From: Pycnococcus provasolii
Lineage: Eukaryota; Chlorophyta; Pseudoscourfieldiophyceae; Pseudoscourfieldiales; Pycnococcaceae
Assembly: GCA_938743325.2 (NCBI GenBank)
Contig: OW568871.1
Coordinates: forward strand, 682,001-746,000
Direction: 5' to 3'
Length of the DNA stretch: 64,000 nt
How positions within the stretch are numbered: the stretch's first letter is position 1; each line of letters opens with the position of its first letter. The position numbers were made by a program, and so were the translations under genes. The notes below the pieces were generated by a model that saw only the letters and a list, made by a program, of their open reading frames with translations, did no database searches and had not been told where the DNA came from. Shown piece after piece: positions 29,763-40,900 of the stretch.

Positions 29763-31796
29763 CGTCGTCGTGCAGGGTGCCGTTTGCGCGCTACGGTCAG
29801 CGAGTGTTTTTCTTGTGCGCGGCCGGTGTTGCGCTGTTGCGAGCGGGGAAAGTTTTTGCTTCGCTGACTGACCTACGGGTACCTCAGGCGAAGCAGCAGC
29901 GCACTTCAAACCGAACCACCAAAAGTTAAGGTTCCTTGAGGGGACCTTGAGTGGGATGGGATCGCCTTGCACGATGCCCCTTCCGCCTTGAAGACTCTGG
30001 CTACTCTGCGGACGTTGGTCAAGAAGACGCGTTCAAGCGGCCGGTACAAATACCAACTCCTGGAAAGAGCAACTTCTAAACCTTTCACCTGAGGAGGCCT
30101 GTGGTAATAAGAATACCGGTGAGGCGACGTAAGTAATACCCTACTGTATTGGATCGCACGACGCACGGCGAAGGCTGGACTTCCTACTACTGAGTCACTC
30201 GGTTACTTGGTTTTGGCAGTGCCACGATGCCAGTTGGCACCGTCACACGGACTTCCTAGCTAGGTCGTCCTCATCGTTGAGGAGTTGCTTCTTCGCTGCC
30301 TTCATTTGGTCGTGTGATGTCTAACGGAGGTTCAAACATCTTCCCAGACCTCTGCGGCTCTGCCCAGTGCCCGGTATTTGAATTCGCCAATCTTCATCAA
30401 GACATCAACGGCAAGGACGGGAAAGATCAAAGAAAAGGGGAGGAAAGGCTACTCCCAAGGCATCTCTCTCCCACTCCAAGGCCAACGAACGCCATCAGCA
30501 TCATGCCATCATCCCGGGCAGTCGAACATCTCGTTCCTCAACATTTCTTTCCTGTCAAAACCTGGCGGCGTTGCTCGTTTTCCTTTCTTGGGAAAAAAAA
30601 GGGCGAACAAGAAAAAAAACTTTGAAAAACCAAGCGAGAAAAGATGTGCGAGAAGAAAGGACGATAAGAGTGAATTTTCTGTGCAAAATCATAAATACCG
30701 ACGGTGTGGACCAAATTGGACGATAGAAACGTTTGGAATAAAACGCGACAAAAGACTCTTCAATCCGAGAGGACCGTTGGGAACCCGGCAGTTGCGTCCC
30801 TGCGTCATTTCTCGAGAGAGAAAAAAAAAAAGAGAGCAATCCACGGGCCGAAGGGGGGGAGGGCGAAAGAAAGACCTCTACTAGAAAGAAAACCGCGTAA
30901 GGTAAGGTCCACGCCTCCCCCTCCGTTTCCCCTCCTCCATTGGGGTAGGTTTTTCCTTCCTACTTCCTAACTAGGTTGGACCTTCGTTTAGTAAACGGGT
31001 GCCCCCGTGAAGCCTCAGGTGCGAAATTGCCGCTGGCGCCGCGCCTCTCTTAGTAAGCGGTGGGTCGTGCAGCTCACGTCCGCCATCCCCGCCGCGCGCA
31101 ACTCGCAGGTGCGTCGTATGCCTTGTTCTTGTTATGGTGTTTTTTTTTCAGCCTCAGATGGCATCCTGGGACGCCAACACATGCCTTTCTTTCCAGCCGT
31201 ACGCGCGTGCCCCTTCCGCCCCCGTGAGACTCGACGCAGGGTGGCGGCTTATCTGCGCAACATCACGCGGTGAAAAAAAAACGCGAAACACATGAGGGGG
31301 TGTTGCGCACGATGCAACCTTGACATGGCCAGGGGCACCTCCATGCTGACGACGCTGACTCGCGGGAGCGCAGGGAACGCGCGCGCTTTGTTTCCATGGC
31401 GGGTTCGGGAAGGCGGGGGAGGGAGGAAAAAAGGGTTCGGGGTTTGGTGGGGCTGGGGAAATTTCCCGCCATGTCGGACAACGTCTCAACACGTGCCCTC
31501 GGCTAACACACGCCTAACACACACCCGACGCAGAAACGAAAACAAACAAACAAACAAACGCAACTAGGTCAGTGCACGCAACAAACAACAAAAAAACACC
31601 TGCACGATAAACGCGCACCCGGAGCCGCTCACACGACAAGACCAAACCAAGCTGCTCCTTTCTTTTTTGAGTTTTTTGGAATTTGGATTTGAACGACGCT
31701 CTTCTTTCTTTCCTTAACCGCTTACTTCACCTGCTCGTCATCCTCACCACCCACGTGACGCGCCTCGGCGTCCGTGAATAGGACGACCCGCGTCGA
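29763..31796. other. Long intergenic region, no gene supported
   Basis: Open frames at 30314-30970 are Lys-rich and low-complexity. A possible small intron (31109-31151, GTGCGT to TTTTTTCAG) lies in a GC-rich stretch 31007-31275 that could be 5' leader of the EAF1-like gene or an unrecognised short gene. An AAAC tandem repeat lies near 31540-31560. Confidence 0.4.
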
Positions 31797-34700
31797 ATGG
31801 GCGGCGCCACGGAGGTGGTGGCCGCTGAGGCATCCACGCTGCCCTCGTCGTCCGCGGCGGCGCCGGCGGAGGAGCCGCCTTCCACAGCAGCAGAAGGAGC
31901 AGCACCACCAGAGACTGAGCAGCTTAAGGAGCCTCAAACGATGGACGGCGTCGTTGTCGACGGTGCAGGTCCTGCACCAAACACGACGTCGGCACCTCCC
32001 CCCGTGGACGGGTCAGCAGCCGCAGGCGCTCTCACACCGGCGGACGACGAGGAGGCTATACTGGCAAAGGCTAGACAGGCGTTTCTCAGGAGCATTCAAG
32101 TCAGAACATCGCACGATCCGCCGAAGCACGCCGCACTGAGCCGAACCACGCATCGATCGTTCCTTCTGCAGGAGATGAGCTGGATGGCTGTCGACTTTGC
32201 GCAGGAGAGGTTGTGGAAGCAGACGGCTGCAAGAAAGCTGGCGCGCGCGTGCGCCGAAGCGAAACGGGAGCGAGACGCGCGAAATCCGCCGCAGCCTGCC
32301 GCCGAGGAGGCACCCACACCTGCAGCCACGACGCCGAAGACGTCCGCCCGTGGCGGGCGCAGATCGGCGGCACAGCAGAAGAAGGAGGAGGCTGCAGCGG
32401 CGAAGAAAAGGCAGCAGCAGCAGAAGCAGCAGAAGCAGGAGGAGGAAGATCCACTGCCTCCGCTGACGCCTGATCCCACGCCTCAGCATTCGCTGTGCTA
32501 TATCTGTCGCCCGGAACCGATTCACGACTTCTTCGCGCAAGCTGAGGACGGCAACAAGGCTGCGCGTACGAAGTACGACGAGGCTGTGCGCACGTTCGAG
32601 ACGAAGTGCGAGTCTTACCGGCGCATGACGGCTATCGCAACGCTGCGTGGCGCGGAGGAGGCTAGGAGGTTGGCAGCCGCCGCAAGGACAGCCGCCTCAG
32701 CCGCCGCGGCTGCAGCAGCCGCGGCAAAGGCGCACGCAAATGCAGCCAAGGCGGCTGCCGCAGATCACGACGCGCGCAAGGCTCAGCGCAAGGGCAAGCA
32801 TGCTTCGACGGCGGAAGCGCTGTATGGCGACGGAATTTACGGCAACGACATGTTCGGCGCCGACATGTTTGGAATGGCACCTCCTCCGCCGCCTGGCATA
32901 GGCAAGCGCCCTGGTGGTGGGTCGAATAAGAGGCAGCGCACGGGCAAGAATGGAGATCGCCTCGGCAGGGTGAGCGAGATGAACGTCTTGCCTCCTCCGC
33001 CGATGCCACCGCTTGACATGGGCCTTCCACCGCCGCCGGGCTTGCCCCCCCCGCCGCCAGGTTTCGGCGGGCCGCCATTGCCACCGGGCATGGGTGGGAA
33101 GAAGGAGAAGAAGAGAAAGGGTGGCCCCGGAAACGTCCCACTGGATGCGAACGGAAATCCGCTGCTCCCTCCCGGCCTTCCCGGCCCGCCAGAAGGTGGA
33201 AAGAAGCGCCCGTCGAAGAAAAGTGCCGCCGGAGGAGCGGCGGGAGCTGGGAGCAAGAAGAAGGGAGGCGACAAGAAGAAGGGTGCCAAGTCGGCGGCAC
33301 CCGTTACGATCGCCGCGGCGCCGTGGACACCCGAGGAAGATCAGCTGCTCTGCGCCGTGGTGCACGAATTTGGAAGCAACTGGCTCCTCGTGAGTGACAT
33401 TGTCAGCGACCTTATGTGGCGTGCTCGAAGCGGTCCGTTCCGGAGACCGGACCAGTGCAGAAGCCGATTCCGCCAGCTCGTGTCAGCGCTCCAGGGCGCG
33501 CGCGACGCAGCGGCAGGGCGCATGGCGGCACAGCGTGCAGCTGAGGCGCAGCGTGCGGCTGCCTCGGCTGGTGCCACAACCGCGCCAGCGGCGTCGGATA
33601 CGGGTGCTGCAGCACAGGCGGCGGCAGCGCCGGCAGCAGCAGGTGCGGCGGCGGCGCAGCAGCAGGCGAACGGCGGTCCTGCCTCCGCGCCACAGCCAGC
33701 CGCGCCGGAGTCGACGGCGATTGCAAAGCACACGTCGTCAGCAGCGGCGGCGCCGACAGGTGCTGCAGCAGCCGGGGGTAGCAGTGTGGTCCCTGAGGAG
33801 AGCGCGCTCGCTGCTCTTCAGGTGACGAAGGGATCCGCTCGCGCGCTTCTTCAGCGGCATGCGCCTTCAGACACGGTTCTGAAACGCCGCGTTGGGTGTG
33901 TGCTAGCCGCCGTGAGCAGAGAAAAGGCGAGGAGAGAGATGGATAAGGGTCGCACGATGGTAAACAGCCAGCAGCAGGGAGGGCCTCCTGCGCCGCCCGC
34001 ACCCGCCGGCGGCGCGTCAGGGCCGCCACCGCCACCGCCACCTGGACCACCTGGACCACCACCACCACCAGGCAGCACTTTGCCGAGGCAAAGTAGCAAC
34101 GTCGCGGTGGCTGTTGCTCCCGCGCACCCGAGCCACGCGCAGGCGGCGGCTATGCACGGTGGCATGGGCCACGGCGGTGGCATGGGCGCCGGTGGGCCGA
34201 TGGAGCTTGCGGCGTCAGCTTCTGAGGAGCTTCGTTCCGCTACGATGATGACGCAACACGGCGGCGCTTCGGGCGGAGGCGGTAGTGCTCAGTACGGCGT
34301 GCCATCTCATGGACACCCGAGCGCTGCGGCTGCTGCGCAGCACGCGGCGCGTGCAGCCGCTGCGCGCGCTGCGGCTGTTCAGCACGCCGGCGGTGGCGTG
34401 CAAGGCCACGGCATGGCACCAGGTGGCCCTCCGCCACCCCCGCCGTATGCCGCGCAGCAGCAGCAACAACAACAACAGCAACAACTTCGACAGCAACAGT
34501 TGGCGTGGCAGCAGCAGCAGCAGCAGCAGCAGGCGCACCATCATCAGCAGGCTGCACGACAGGCTGCGGGACGTGGAGCACCAATGCACGGGTACCCGCC
34601 TGGGTATGCTCCACCTCCGCCGGCTCCTCCCACGAAGTCCAGCTCGCGCCGTGGAAGCAAGAATGCACAAGCTGCTGCGCAGGCGCAAGCGCAGGCGCAG

Positions 34701-35051
34701 CAGGCGCAGGCGCAGGCACACGCGGCGGCACAGCATCATCGGATGCCTCCGGCACAGCATCACCACGGCATGCCGCAGACATCTGCTCCGCCGCACGCCT
34801 ACGCGCACATGCACCCTGCCCCAATTCCTGGATCCGCCCCGATTCCTGGATCCGCGCCTCATATGGGCGGCGTTCCTTACCCGGCGCGTGGTCCGGTGCC
34901 TGGTGGCATGCTCCCACCCGGCGCGCATGGAGGCATGCTCCCACCCGGCGCGCAGTACGGCCAGCCTGGGGCACCTCCCGCGGGCCCGATGGCTGCCATG
35001 CCGATGCCGCCGTCTTCGCTTCCCCCTCAAATGCTGCCACATCAGATGTAA
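31797..35051 (+). CDS. EAF1/VID21-like protein: HSA plus SANT domains (NuA4-type scaffold)
   Basis: The product is 1084 residues. An HSA domain begins near residue 123 (LLQEMSWMAVDFAQERLWKQ) and continues through a basic helix. A SANT/Myb domain lies at about 505-565 (APWTPEEDQLLCAVVHEFGS, then RRPDQCRSRFRQL). This order, with no SNF2 helicase, is that of EAF1/VID21, the scaffold of the NuA4 histone acetyltransferase complex, where HSA binds actin-related proteins. Ala-, Pro-, Gln- and His-rich low-complexity segments fill the middle and the C-terminal third. Plant EAF1 is nearly twice as long, so this is a short version. The TAA stop forms part of TGTAA (35047-35051). Confidence 0.8.
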   Translation: MGGATEVVAAEASTLPSSSAAAPAEEPPSTAAEGAAPPETEQLKEPQTMDGVVVDGAGPAPNTTSAPPPVDGSAAAGALTPADDEEAILAKARQAFLRSIQVRTSHDPPKHAALSRTTHRSFLLQEMSWMAVDFAQERLWKQTAARKLARACAEAKRERDARNPPQPAAEEAPTPAATTPKTSARGGRRSAAQQKKEEAAAAKKRQQQQKQQKQEEEDPLPPLTPDPTPQHSLCYICRPEPIHDFFAQAEDGNKAARTKYDEAVRTFETKCESYRRMTAIATLRGAEEARRLAAAARTAASAAAAAAAAAKAHANAAKAAAADHDARKAQRKGKHASTAEALYGDGIYGNDMFGADMFGMAPPPPPGIGKRPGGGSNKRQRTGKNGDRLGRVSEMNVLPPPPMPPLDMGLPPPPGLPPPPPGFGGPPLPPGMGGKKEKKRKGGPGNVPLDANGNPLLPPGLPGPPEGGKKRPSKKSAAGGAAGAGSKKKGGDKKKGAKSAAPVTIAAAPWTPEEDQLLCAVVHEFGSNWLLVSDIVSDLMWRARSGPFRRPDQCRSRFRQLVSALQGARDAAAGRMAAQRAAEAQRAAASAGATTAPAASDTGAAAQAAAAPAAAGAAAAQQQANGGPASAPQPAAPESTAIAKHTSSAAAAPTGAAAAGGSSVVPEESALAALQVTKGSARALLQRHAPSDTVLKRRVGCVLAAVSREKARREMDKGRTMVNSQQQGGPPAPPAPAGGASGPPPPPPPGPPGPPPPPGSTLPRQSSNVAVAVAPAHPSHAQAAAMHGGMGHGGGMGAGGPMELAASASEELRSATMMTQHGGASGGGGSAQYGVPSHGHPSAAAAAQHAARAAAARAAAVQHAGGGVQGHGMAPGGPPPPPPYAAQQQQQQQQQQLRQQQLAWQQQQQQQQAHHHQQAARQAAGRGAPMHGYPPGYAPPPPAPPTKSSSRRGSKNAQAAAQAQAQAQQAQAQAHAAAQHHRMPPAQHHHGMPQTSAPPHAYAHMHPAPIPGSAPIPGSAPHMGGVPYPARGPVPGGMLPPGAHGGMLPPGAQYGQPGAPPAGPMAAMPMPPSSLPPQMLPHQM

Positions 35052-35077
35052 GGTTGCTCATTCAGTAAAATTTTAGT

Positions 35078-35142
35078 GGTGATCCCTCATTCAGTAATAA
35101 AGTTGCACTTTATTTGTCCAACGGTCGTCCATTCACACCACA
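35078..35142 (-). repeat. Dispersed 3'-flank repeat, copy C (inverted, truncated)
   Basis: Its complement reads TGAATGGACGACCGTTGGAC, then AAAGTGCAACTTTATTACTG, then AATGAGGG, matching the right 65 bases of the other copies. The shared end lies nearest the EAF1 stop codon. Confidence 0.7.
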
Positions 35143-35694
35143 GACTGATAACTATAAGATTTTGCTGATTCCGTAACGTAAGTCCTATGGTTCGTCACGT
35201 TTTGTGCGGAGGTGTCGTTCTACTGTACTGAAGTTGTAGTTGGCTCATTCCCCTATTAGGCCTATTCTTTTTCCGACGTTCTTGAGAAGTTTCGAAGGTT
35301 CCCTTCTCCCAGTCTAGTGTATGGATAGTGGAGTACTACAGTAGACTAAAGAACTACCGTGTGGACACTGTCTTTCCGATATTTTTTGCTAACGTGTCTT
35401 TGTACCTTAACTAGCGAATCTTCTTTCCCAACTACCAAATAGAGCCGCAGGAAGGAGAGGTGCGTTGCTCACTTGCCCAGCTTGCTGGTGGTCCTGATGA
35501 GTGATGACTGACTTGCGTGATTGATATCAGGGATGGATGTTGGGTCCCAGCAAGACCAGCAAGACGAAGAACAACCAGTTACCAGTCCCTCAAGGCTCAA
35601 GCAAAAGAAACAGCAAATCGGCAAATCACACGTCTGATATACCTATGCGCCATACCATATTCTCCTAATAACAAACAACCTATAACAAACCGCT

Positions 35695-35726
35695 TTTGCA
35701 TTTGCATTTGCATTTGCATTTGCATT
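35695..35726. repeat. TTTGCA hexanucleotide array
   Basis: Five units of TTTGCA lie about 210 bases upstream of the F-box gene. Confidence 0.8.
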
Positions 35727-35936
35727 GGTTCGGTGAGGTGAGGCACACGGGAGGGAACCAGAGCCCCCCCTGGGGAGGATTTCCGGTCCCAGGGTCTGGG
35801 GAAGTGAGGTGGAAAATTGAAAACTGGTTTGGGAGTGTTTGGGACCCGACAATAATATCGCGTTTAGGGGGGGAACCCCGTTCCCGACCGCACAGTCACT
35901 TGCCTTCATCATCAGCCTTCATCATTATTAGCCTGT

Positions 35937-37613
35937 ATGGTCGACCACGTCGACCTGGGCATGGCGCAGCTCGCATTCATGTACCGATGTCGTGTACAAC
36001 AACAGCAGGTGTGTTCGTCCACACCACAGCACGACCTCTTAGCCCAGGACCAGCAGGACCTCCTCCACCGCCTGCCCGACGACGTGCTCGTCGACGTGCT
36101 CCGACGCGTGCCGCCAGCATCGCTCGCGAACGTCGCGTGCGTGTCGAGACGAATGCACGCGGTGCTTGGCGCCAAAACGGGAAACTCGTGCAAAGACCTT
36201 CGGTCCATGGCAAGCATGGGAAACGACGTGTGGAGAGCATCCTTGCTGGCGTCTCACGCCGTGCTGTCCAAGAGAGAAATGAAGGCTGTGGGATACCACG
36301 AGGCGGCAAGACTCGACGACGCGTGGCGCAGACACAGCCCGACGGGACGCGCGAGTCTCGCGACAAAGACGAGGCTAGCCGCCTCGCCAGACGCCGAGGG
36401 CGCTCTTCTGTGTGGTGGAATCAGCGTAAAGGTCATAGACGGAGCAGCGAGAGGAAGCGTGCGCGTCGTCGCAGCCATATCAGAATCTCGCATCGTCGGC
36501 AGATTACCAGGCAAGTCGCGCGTGCGCATCGTTTCCGCGGAGGCGGTCGTGCCGTCGTCGCGCGACCACACCTCATCTCCTGCTTTTGAAACGATAAGAG
36601 ACGTGTCGCTGCCAACGCCCGTGCGCACGAACGTGCGTGGCCCGTTTGGCGACCGCGCCGTGCAACTCACGCACGACGCGTCTACCTTGGCAAACACGAT
36701 ACTGACGTCGAACGGAAAACTTCACATCCGCGTGCACTCCGTCACCACGCCAACGCAGTCTCCACTATGGGACGCGACGATCGAGGATCCGCGTGCGGGC
36801 GGCGCGCCCGCCGTGCCGTACAGCCTTGCGCATGCGAGCTACGGTCTTGCGGCACTTGGGCTGTCCGGACGACGCGTGGCGGTTGCCACACCGCGAGGCG
36901 TTGCGGTCGTCGATGCTGATGCATCAGGTACGGGGGCGGCGGCAACCATCTTCGATGGAAGGGCAAATGCGCGCGAGCGTGCGGCCGCGCTGCCAGCATT
37001 CACCGCGACGTGTGCAGCCGTGGGCGAGTACGACAGCGCGTTCGGGTGCATTTCCGTCGCGGCGGGCTCGAGCCGCGGTTTCGTCGATCTGCTTGACGCC
37101 GACGCGGAAAAGGTGGTAGGAACCTTCATAGGCAGCTGCAGCTGCGCTGTTTCGTGCCTGTCTCTCGGCGTTGCCGCGACGGATTCCGCGCCCACCCCGC
37201 TATCATCTTGCGTATTTGGCGGATTCGCGCACCGCGAGACGAATGCTAGAGGAAACGGACATGCGCCCGCTGTTTTTGTTTGGGATGTTCGCAGCGGGGA
37301 TCGCGTCGCGATGCTCCCTTGTCCTCGCCGCGGACGCAGCGCCGGTGCGGTGGAGGCTGTGCACCACGAAGGCTCTCGCGTGCTGGCGGCGGCGGAGGGC
37401 CAGCTCGTGGCTTTTGATTGCAGAACGTGGAAACCTTGTTGCAAGCCGCGTCACATCGTCGAGAATGCGGCTGGTCCGATTTGCATCGACCTGTCTTTTT
37501 CCGCGCGTGCCTTGGCTGTTGCGACGCACGAGATGCTCGCTCCTGAGCATGGCGCAAACGCGTACGGCGGCCCTCACGAGAGCTTTGACTTGCACGTGGC
37601 GCCGATTATTTAG
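35937..37613 (+). CDS. F-box protein with a beta-propeller-like C-terminal region
   Basis: The product is 558 residues. The F-box lies at about 41-78: LLHRLPDDVLVDVLRRVPP, then ASLANVACVSRRMHAVLG. It would bind SKP1 and make the protein a substrate receptor of an SCF ubiquitin ligase. The rest (about 230-545) has repeated blade-like strings such as GRRVAVATPRGVAVVDADAS, FVDLLDADAEKVVGTF, PAVFVWDVRSGDRVAMLPC and RVLAAAEGQLVAFDCRTWK, consistent with degenerate WD40 repeats. A Gln run sits near the N-terminus. The target protein is unknown. Confidence 0.75.
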   Translation: MVDHVDLGMAQLAFMYRCRVQQQQVCSSTPQHDLLAQDQQDLLHRLPDDVLVDVLRRVPPASLANVACVSRRMHAVLGAKTGNSCKDLRSMASMGNDVWRASLLASHAVLSKREMKAVGYHEAARLDDAWRRHSPTGRASLATKTRLAASPDAEGALLCGGISVKVIDGAARGSVRVVAAISESRIVGRLPGKSRVRIVSAEAVVPSSRDHTSSPAFETIRDVSLPTPVRTNVRGPFGDRAVQLTHDASTLANTILTSNGKLHIRVHSVTTPTQSPLWDATIEDPRAGGAPAVPYSLAHASYGLAALGLSGRRVAVATPRGVAVVDADASGTGAAATIFDGRANARERAAALPAFTATCAAVGEYDSAFGCISVAAGSSRGFVDLLDADAEKVVGTFIGSCSCAVSCLSLGVAATDSAPTPLSSCVFGGFAHRETNARGNGHAPAVFVWDVRSGDRVAMLPCPRRGRSAGAVEAVHHEGSRVLAAAEGQLVAFDCRTWKPCCKPRHIVENAAGPICIDLSFSARALAVATHEMLAPEHGANAYGGPHESFDLHVAPII

Positions 37614-37922
37614 TAAGCTTAAGTTAAATTTATTACGAGTACTCTATATTTTCTAGTAAAAAAACAACAGTTTTTTGTTCAACAAATTGTTTACGTTGAT
37701 TGTCCACTTACAAAACAGGAACCTCGGTCGCTTCGGTCGGTGCCTGGCCGTCGAAATTAGTCTCCCCAGCACGCGACGCTGCCGTCACGACGAAGCGCCA
37801 ACGAGTGGTGGCAACTGCTGAGGTGGATTTTTCCCTCTCAAGCGAGACAGGGTTAGGGTTAGGGCTACGAGGGGATTTCTGGTTCCCTTTCCCGGCGGAG
37901 AACTGAACAAGTACTTTAACTT
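37614..37922. other. Intergenic, upstream of the URB1-like gene
   Basis: It contains TAAGCTTAAG directly after the F-box gene and a GGGTTAGGGTTAGGG tract 60-70 bases before the next start. Confidence 0.5.
37851..37864. repeat. TTAGGG telomere-like tract (telobox-like)
   Basis: Two to three GGTTAG units about 60 bases upstream of the URB1-like start codon. Confidence 0.6.
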
Positions 37923-40900
37923 ATGGCGGGCACGCTCCAGCCAAATCAAGCCGTCACGCACGATGCCTCGGACGTCGTATCCCTCACGCCCGCCTCCATC
38001 CTCCTCGGCCTGCGCTCGCGGTCCTCCTCAGCCTCGCGCTCCGCCGCTATCCACATAAGACAACTCGCGCGGGCAGCACTTCGTAGCAATGCGCCGCCGA
38101 CATCTGCAGCCGCCGCCGCCGCCGCCGCCGCCGCCGATAACAATGACGACGGCGGCGGCGATGCGCTGATTTCGGAAGCTCTCCTCGTGTCTTCGGCGGT
38201 ACTCGGTGCGAAGTCGGTGGGACTGTCACACGCACTCAAGCAAAGTGCGCAGGAGAGACAAGCGCCGGTGACGCTGCGAGCGGTGCTGCTGGGCGAGCGC
38301 GCCGCGGCGGCGTTCGCCGTCTTCTTCGACAGGCACGCGCTGAGCGCTGATGCAGATACCGCCAATCTCGCCCTTTGCGCGGTTGCAGATGCGCTTACCG
38401 TTGATGACGTCGCCGAGGAGAAGCCTGACTCTGCGGCTGACGGTGCGGTCGTCGCGAGCGTGTCAAATGTCGCGGACGCCATCGCACACGCACTCGTCGT
38501 GCCGCTTGCGGATGGCACGCCGCCGCGCGTGCGTCGCCTGCTCGCAAACGCGTCGAGCGCGAGCGGCGGTGGAGATGCAGTGGCAACCGCCACCCTGCTT
38601 GTGCTTGCTGCGATTGCGAGGCGTTGCGCGTCTCCCGCGCGCCGCGACACGCTCGCTCACCTGCTAGACTGCCTGGGTCCTCCACAACGACGAACTCCCG
38701 GAGGAGGAGGAGGCAGTAGCAGTCAGCCGACGAGTGGACTTGCCCCGCTCGCTCGAAAGATCTCGGCCCTCGCGGCGAGCTGGTTGAGCGAAGACGCGGG
38801 TGTGCCTCGGAGAGCTCTTGCAAGCCTCGTGGCAAGGGGCGACGCGAGGCACTTCACGTCGTCGCGTACCCTCGCGATAGCCAGCGCGCCGGCGGCGCTC
38901 GCATGGCTGTCGGCAGCCTGCTGGCATGCCGCAGATGCGCAGCAGCAAGCTGGAGACGGTGGGACAAGCTGGCGCCTGCTTCTCGCAACTCGTGGTGCTC
39001 TTAGTGCAGCCGCACCAGCACGCATTGCCGCGGCGGCACTGGCTCTTCCCCCGGCGCGGGACTCTGATGGCAAAAAAGGCGACGATGAGAAGCAGAATAA
39101 TGAAGACAAGGACGACGACAAGGAAGACGCAGGTGCTCGTCATGCAAAGCGCACGCGAACCACCAAGGATGCGGAGAAGGGTGCCGGTGACGCCGGTGGT
39201 GATAAAGCACCTCCGTCGCTTCCGCCCAAGGGTGTGACCAGCGCCGCGGCGTCAATGCTCTCATCCGTTGCAGATGCCGTGCGCAGCGTCCGTGCCTGCA
39301 ACGTCCCTGCGAGATTGGCGTGCCACCTTGTCGACGGCGCAGCCGTGGACAGTCTGGCGGCTGCCAGCGTACGAGGCGTAAGCGCGGATACGGCGGTGGC
39401 ATTGCACGCGTGTCTGACAGACCCGGCTCTCGGCCTATGCAGGCATTCGTACGGCACATCGGACTTGCGCACTGTTGCAACGCGAAAGCTATTCCCGCCG
39501 CTGGCACGCATGCGCCCCGTGTCGGTGGAAGCTCACCGCGCAGCGTGCATTGCGGCATGTCGTGCTGACGTGCAGCTCGCCTCAACCTTTGCCGCACATG
39601 CCGCGATGGGCCTGGGTGCGAGCTCAAACACCGCGTCGGCACTCGGTGGCGATGCTGTCGCCGCCCGAGCGTTTGTGCGCGGCGTTAGCCTCGTTCGGGA
39701 GCTGCATGCAGCATACGCGTACGCCTTGCGTGCCGAGAACGAAAGCTCCATGGCGGCGACGCCTTCTCATCTTCCTCCCCCGCCACTCGCACGTCCCACG
39801 CTAAGTCGAGCCCTGCAGTCGTCGCTCGTTCTGGTTCGCATTGCCGCGCTCGAGCATATAGCAGCCTATCTTGAATTCTGCATCCCGATCGAGGCTAGCA
39901 CTGGAGACCCGGCAACACATCTGCGCGCACTTTTTCCAGATGCACAAATCATCATTCGCGAGGCGAGCGCGGCGAAATCGCTTCTGGCGTCGTCATCATC
40001 TGAGAAACTGCCCGATGACGCATTACTTCGCGCTGCAGCGTCGACATCCGCATGCAAGGTGCTGGCGCTGTGGCGATACCGCGACGCAGCGTTTGCCATG
40101 GCACACCGCTTCGAGCCGGTGTCACTGCTGACGTGGCGCTCATCGCCATCATCGGCCGACGCCGACGCTGCGGTCCCAGCGCTGCCTGCATCGTATCAAG
40201 GGCTTGCGCTTGCCGTTCTGCGTCTGGTGGTGGATTGGGAATCCGCAGAGACCACAATCAAGCCCACATCCGCAAGTAGCCTAGGCAGTCTTGCAAGCAC
40301 ACAGCAGGGAACTGCGACAATCACAGCTCTCGCGCTGGATGTGATTGCCCCATGCGCTCCCCAAGCTGACGATCTTGCGATTCGCGCGCTCGCTCGCGTG
40401 ATTGCACCTCCCGTTGGAATTCCAAGCTCGATCGTTGGCGAAGTGGCATCACAGCTGCAGGGCGCGATGTGGGAGGTTGCCGCATGGATTTCCGAACTGC
40501 GCGTAATGCGAGGCATGGATAGTTCTCAATGCCGTGCACTCGCCTCGTTCTTTGCCGAGGCTGTGGTTGCGAGCCGGCGCAATCCGGAGCGCTTCACGGG
40601 AACATCAGTCACGAGCGATTCCGGGTCGCACGAACTCATCCCGCTGACGACGTGCGCGCTCGAGCGTCTGGGCAAGGCGCTCGGTTCCAAGGCGGCGGCA
40701 AACCGCGCCGCGGCTGTGGGATTGGTATGTGGCATAGTGGTTCAGACTTCCGCAATAGCCACACGTGCACTCGGCCTTTCGCTTCCGTGGGCGAAGCGCG
40801 CGTCGCAGGATCTGGAGCAGCTTGCGCAGAAAGTGTCAGACAATGTTGAGGTTGCGGACGCCATCGCGTCGCCGCCAGGTCGGCTTCCCGTGACTGCACG

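Larger units (their letters stand above)
35052..35936. other. Intergenic, repeat copy and hexamer array
   Basis: It holds copy C of the dispersed repeat (35078-35142), a partial echo of its end at 35056-35070, and the TTTGCA array at 35695-35726. No gene is seen. Confidence 0.5.

Noticed and set aside
30314-30970. Lys/Arg-rich open frames of 88-168 residues
   Set aside because: Composition follows A-rich and G-rich simple sequence; no domain or start context supports them.
31007-31275. GC-rich stretch with a possible 43-base intron (31109-31151) and a short frame after it
   Set aside because: No protein family is recognisable and the intron would be very short. It could be untranslated leader of the EAF1-like gene; cDNA would decide.
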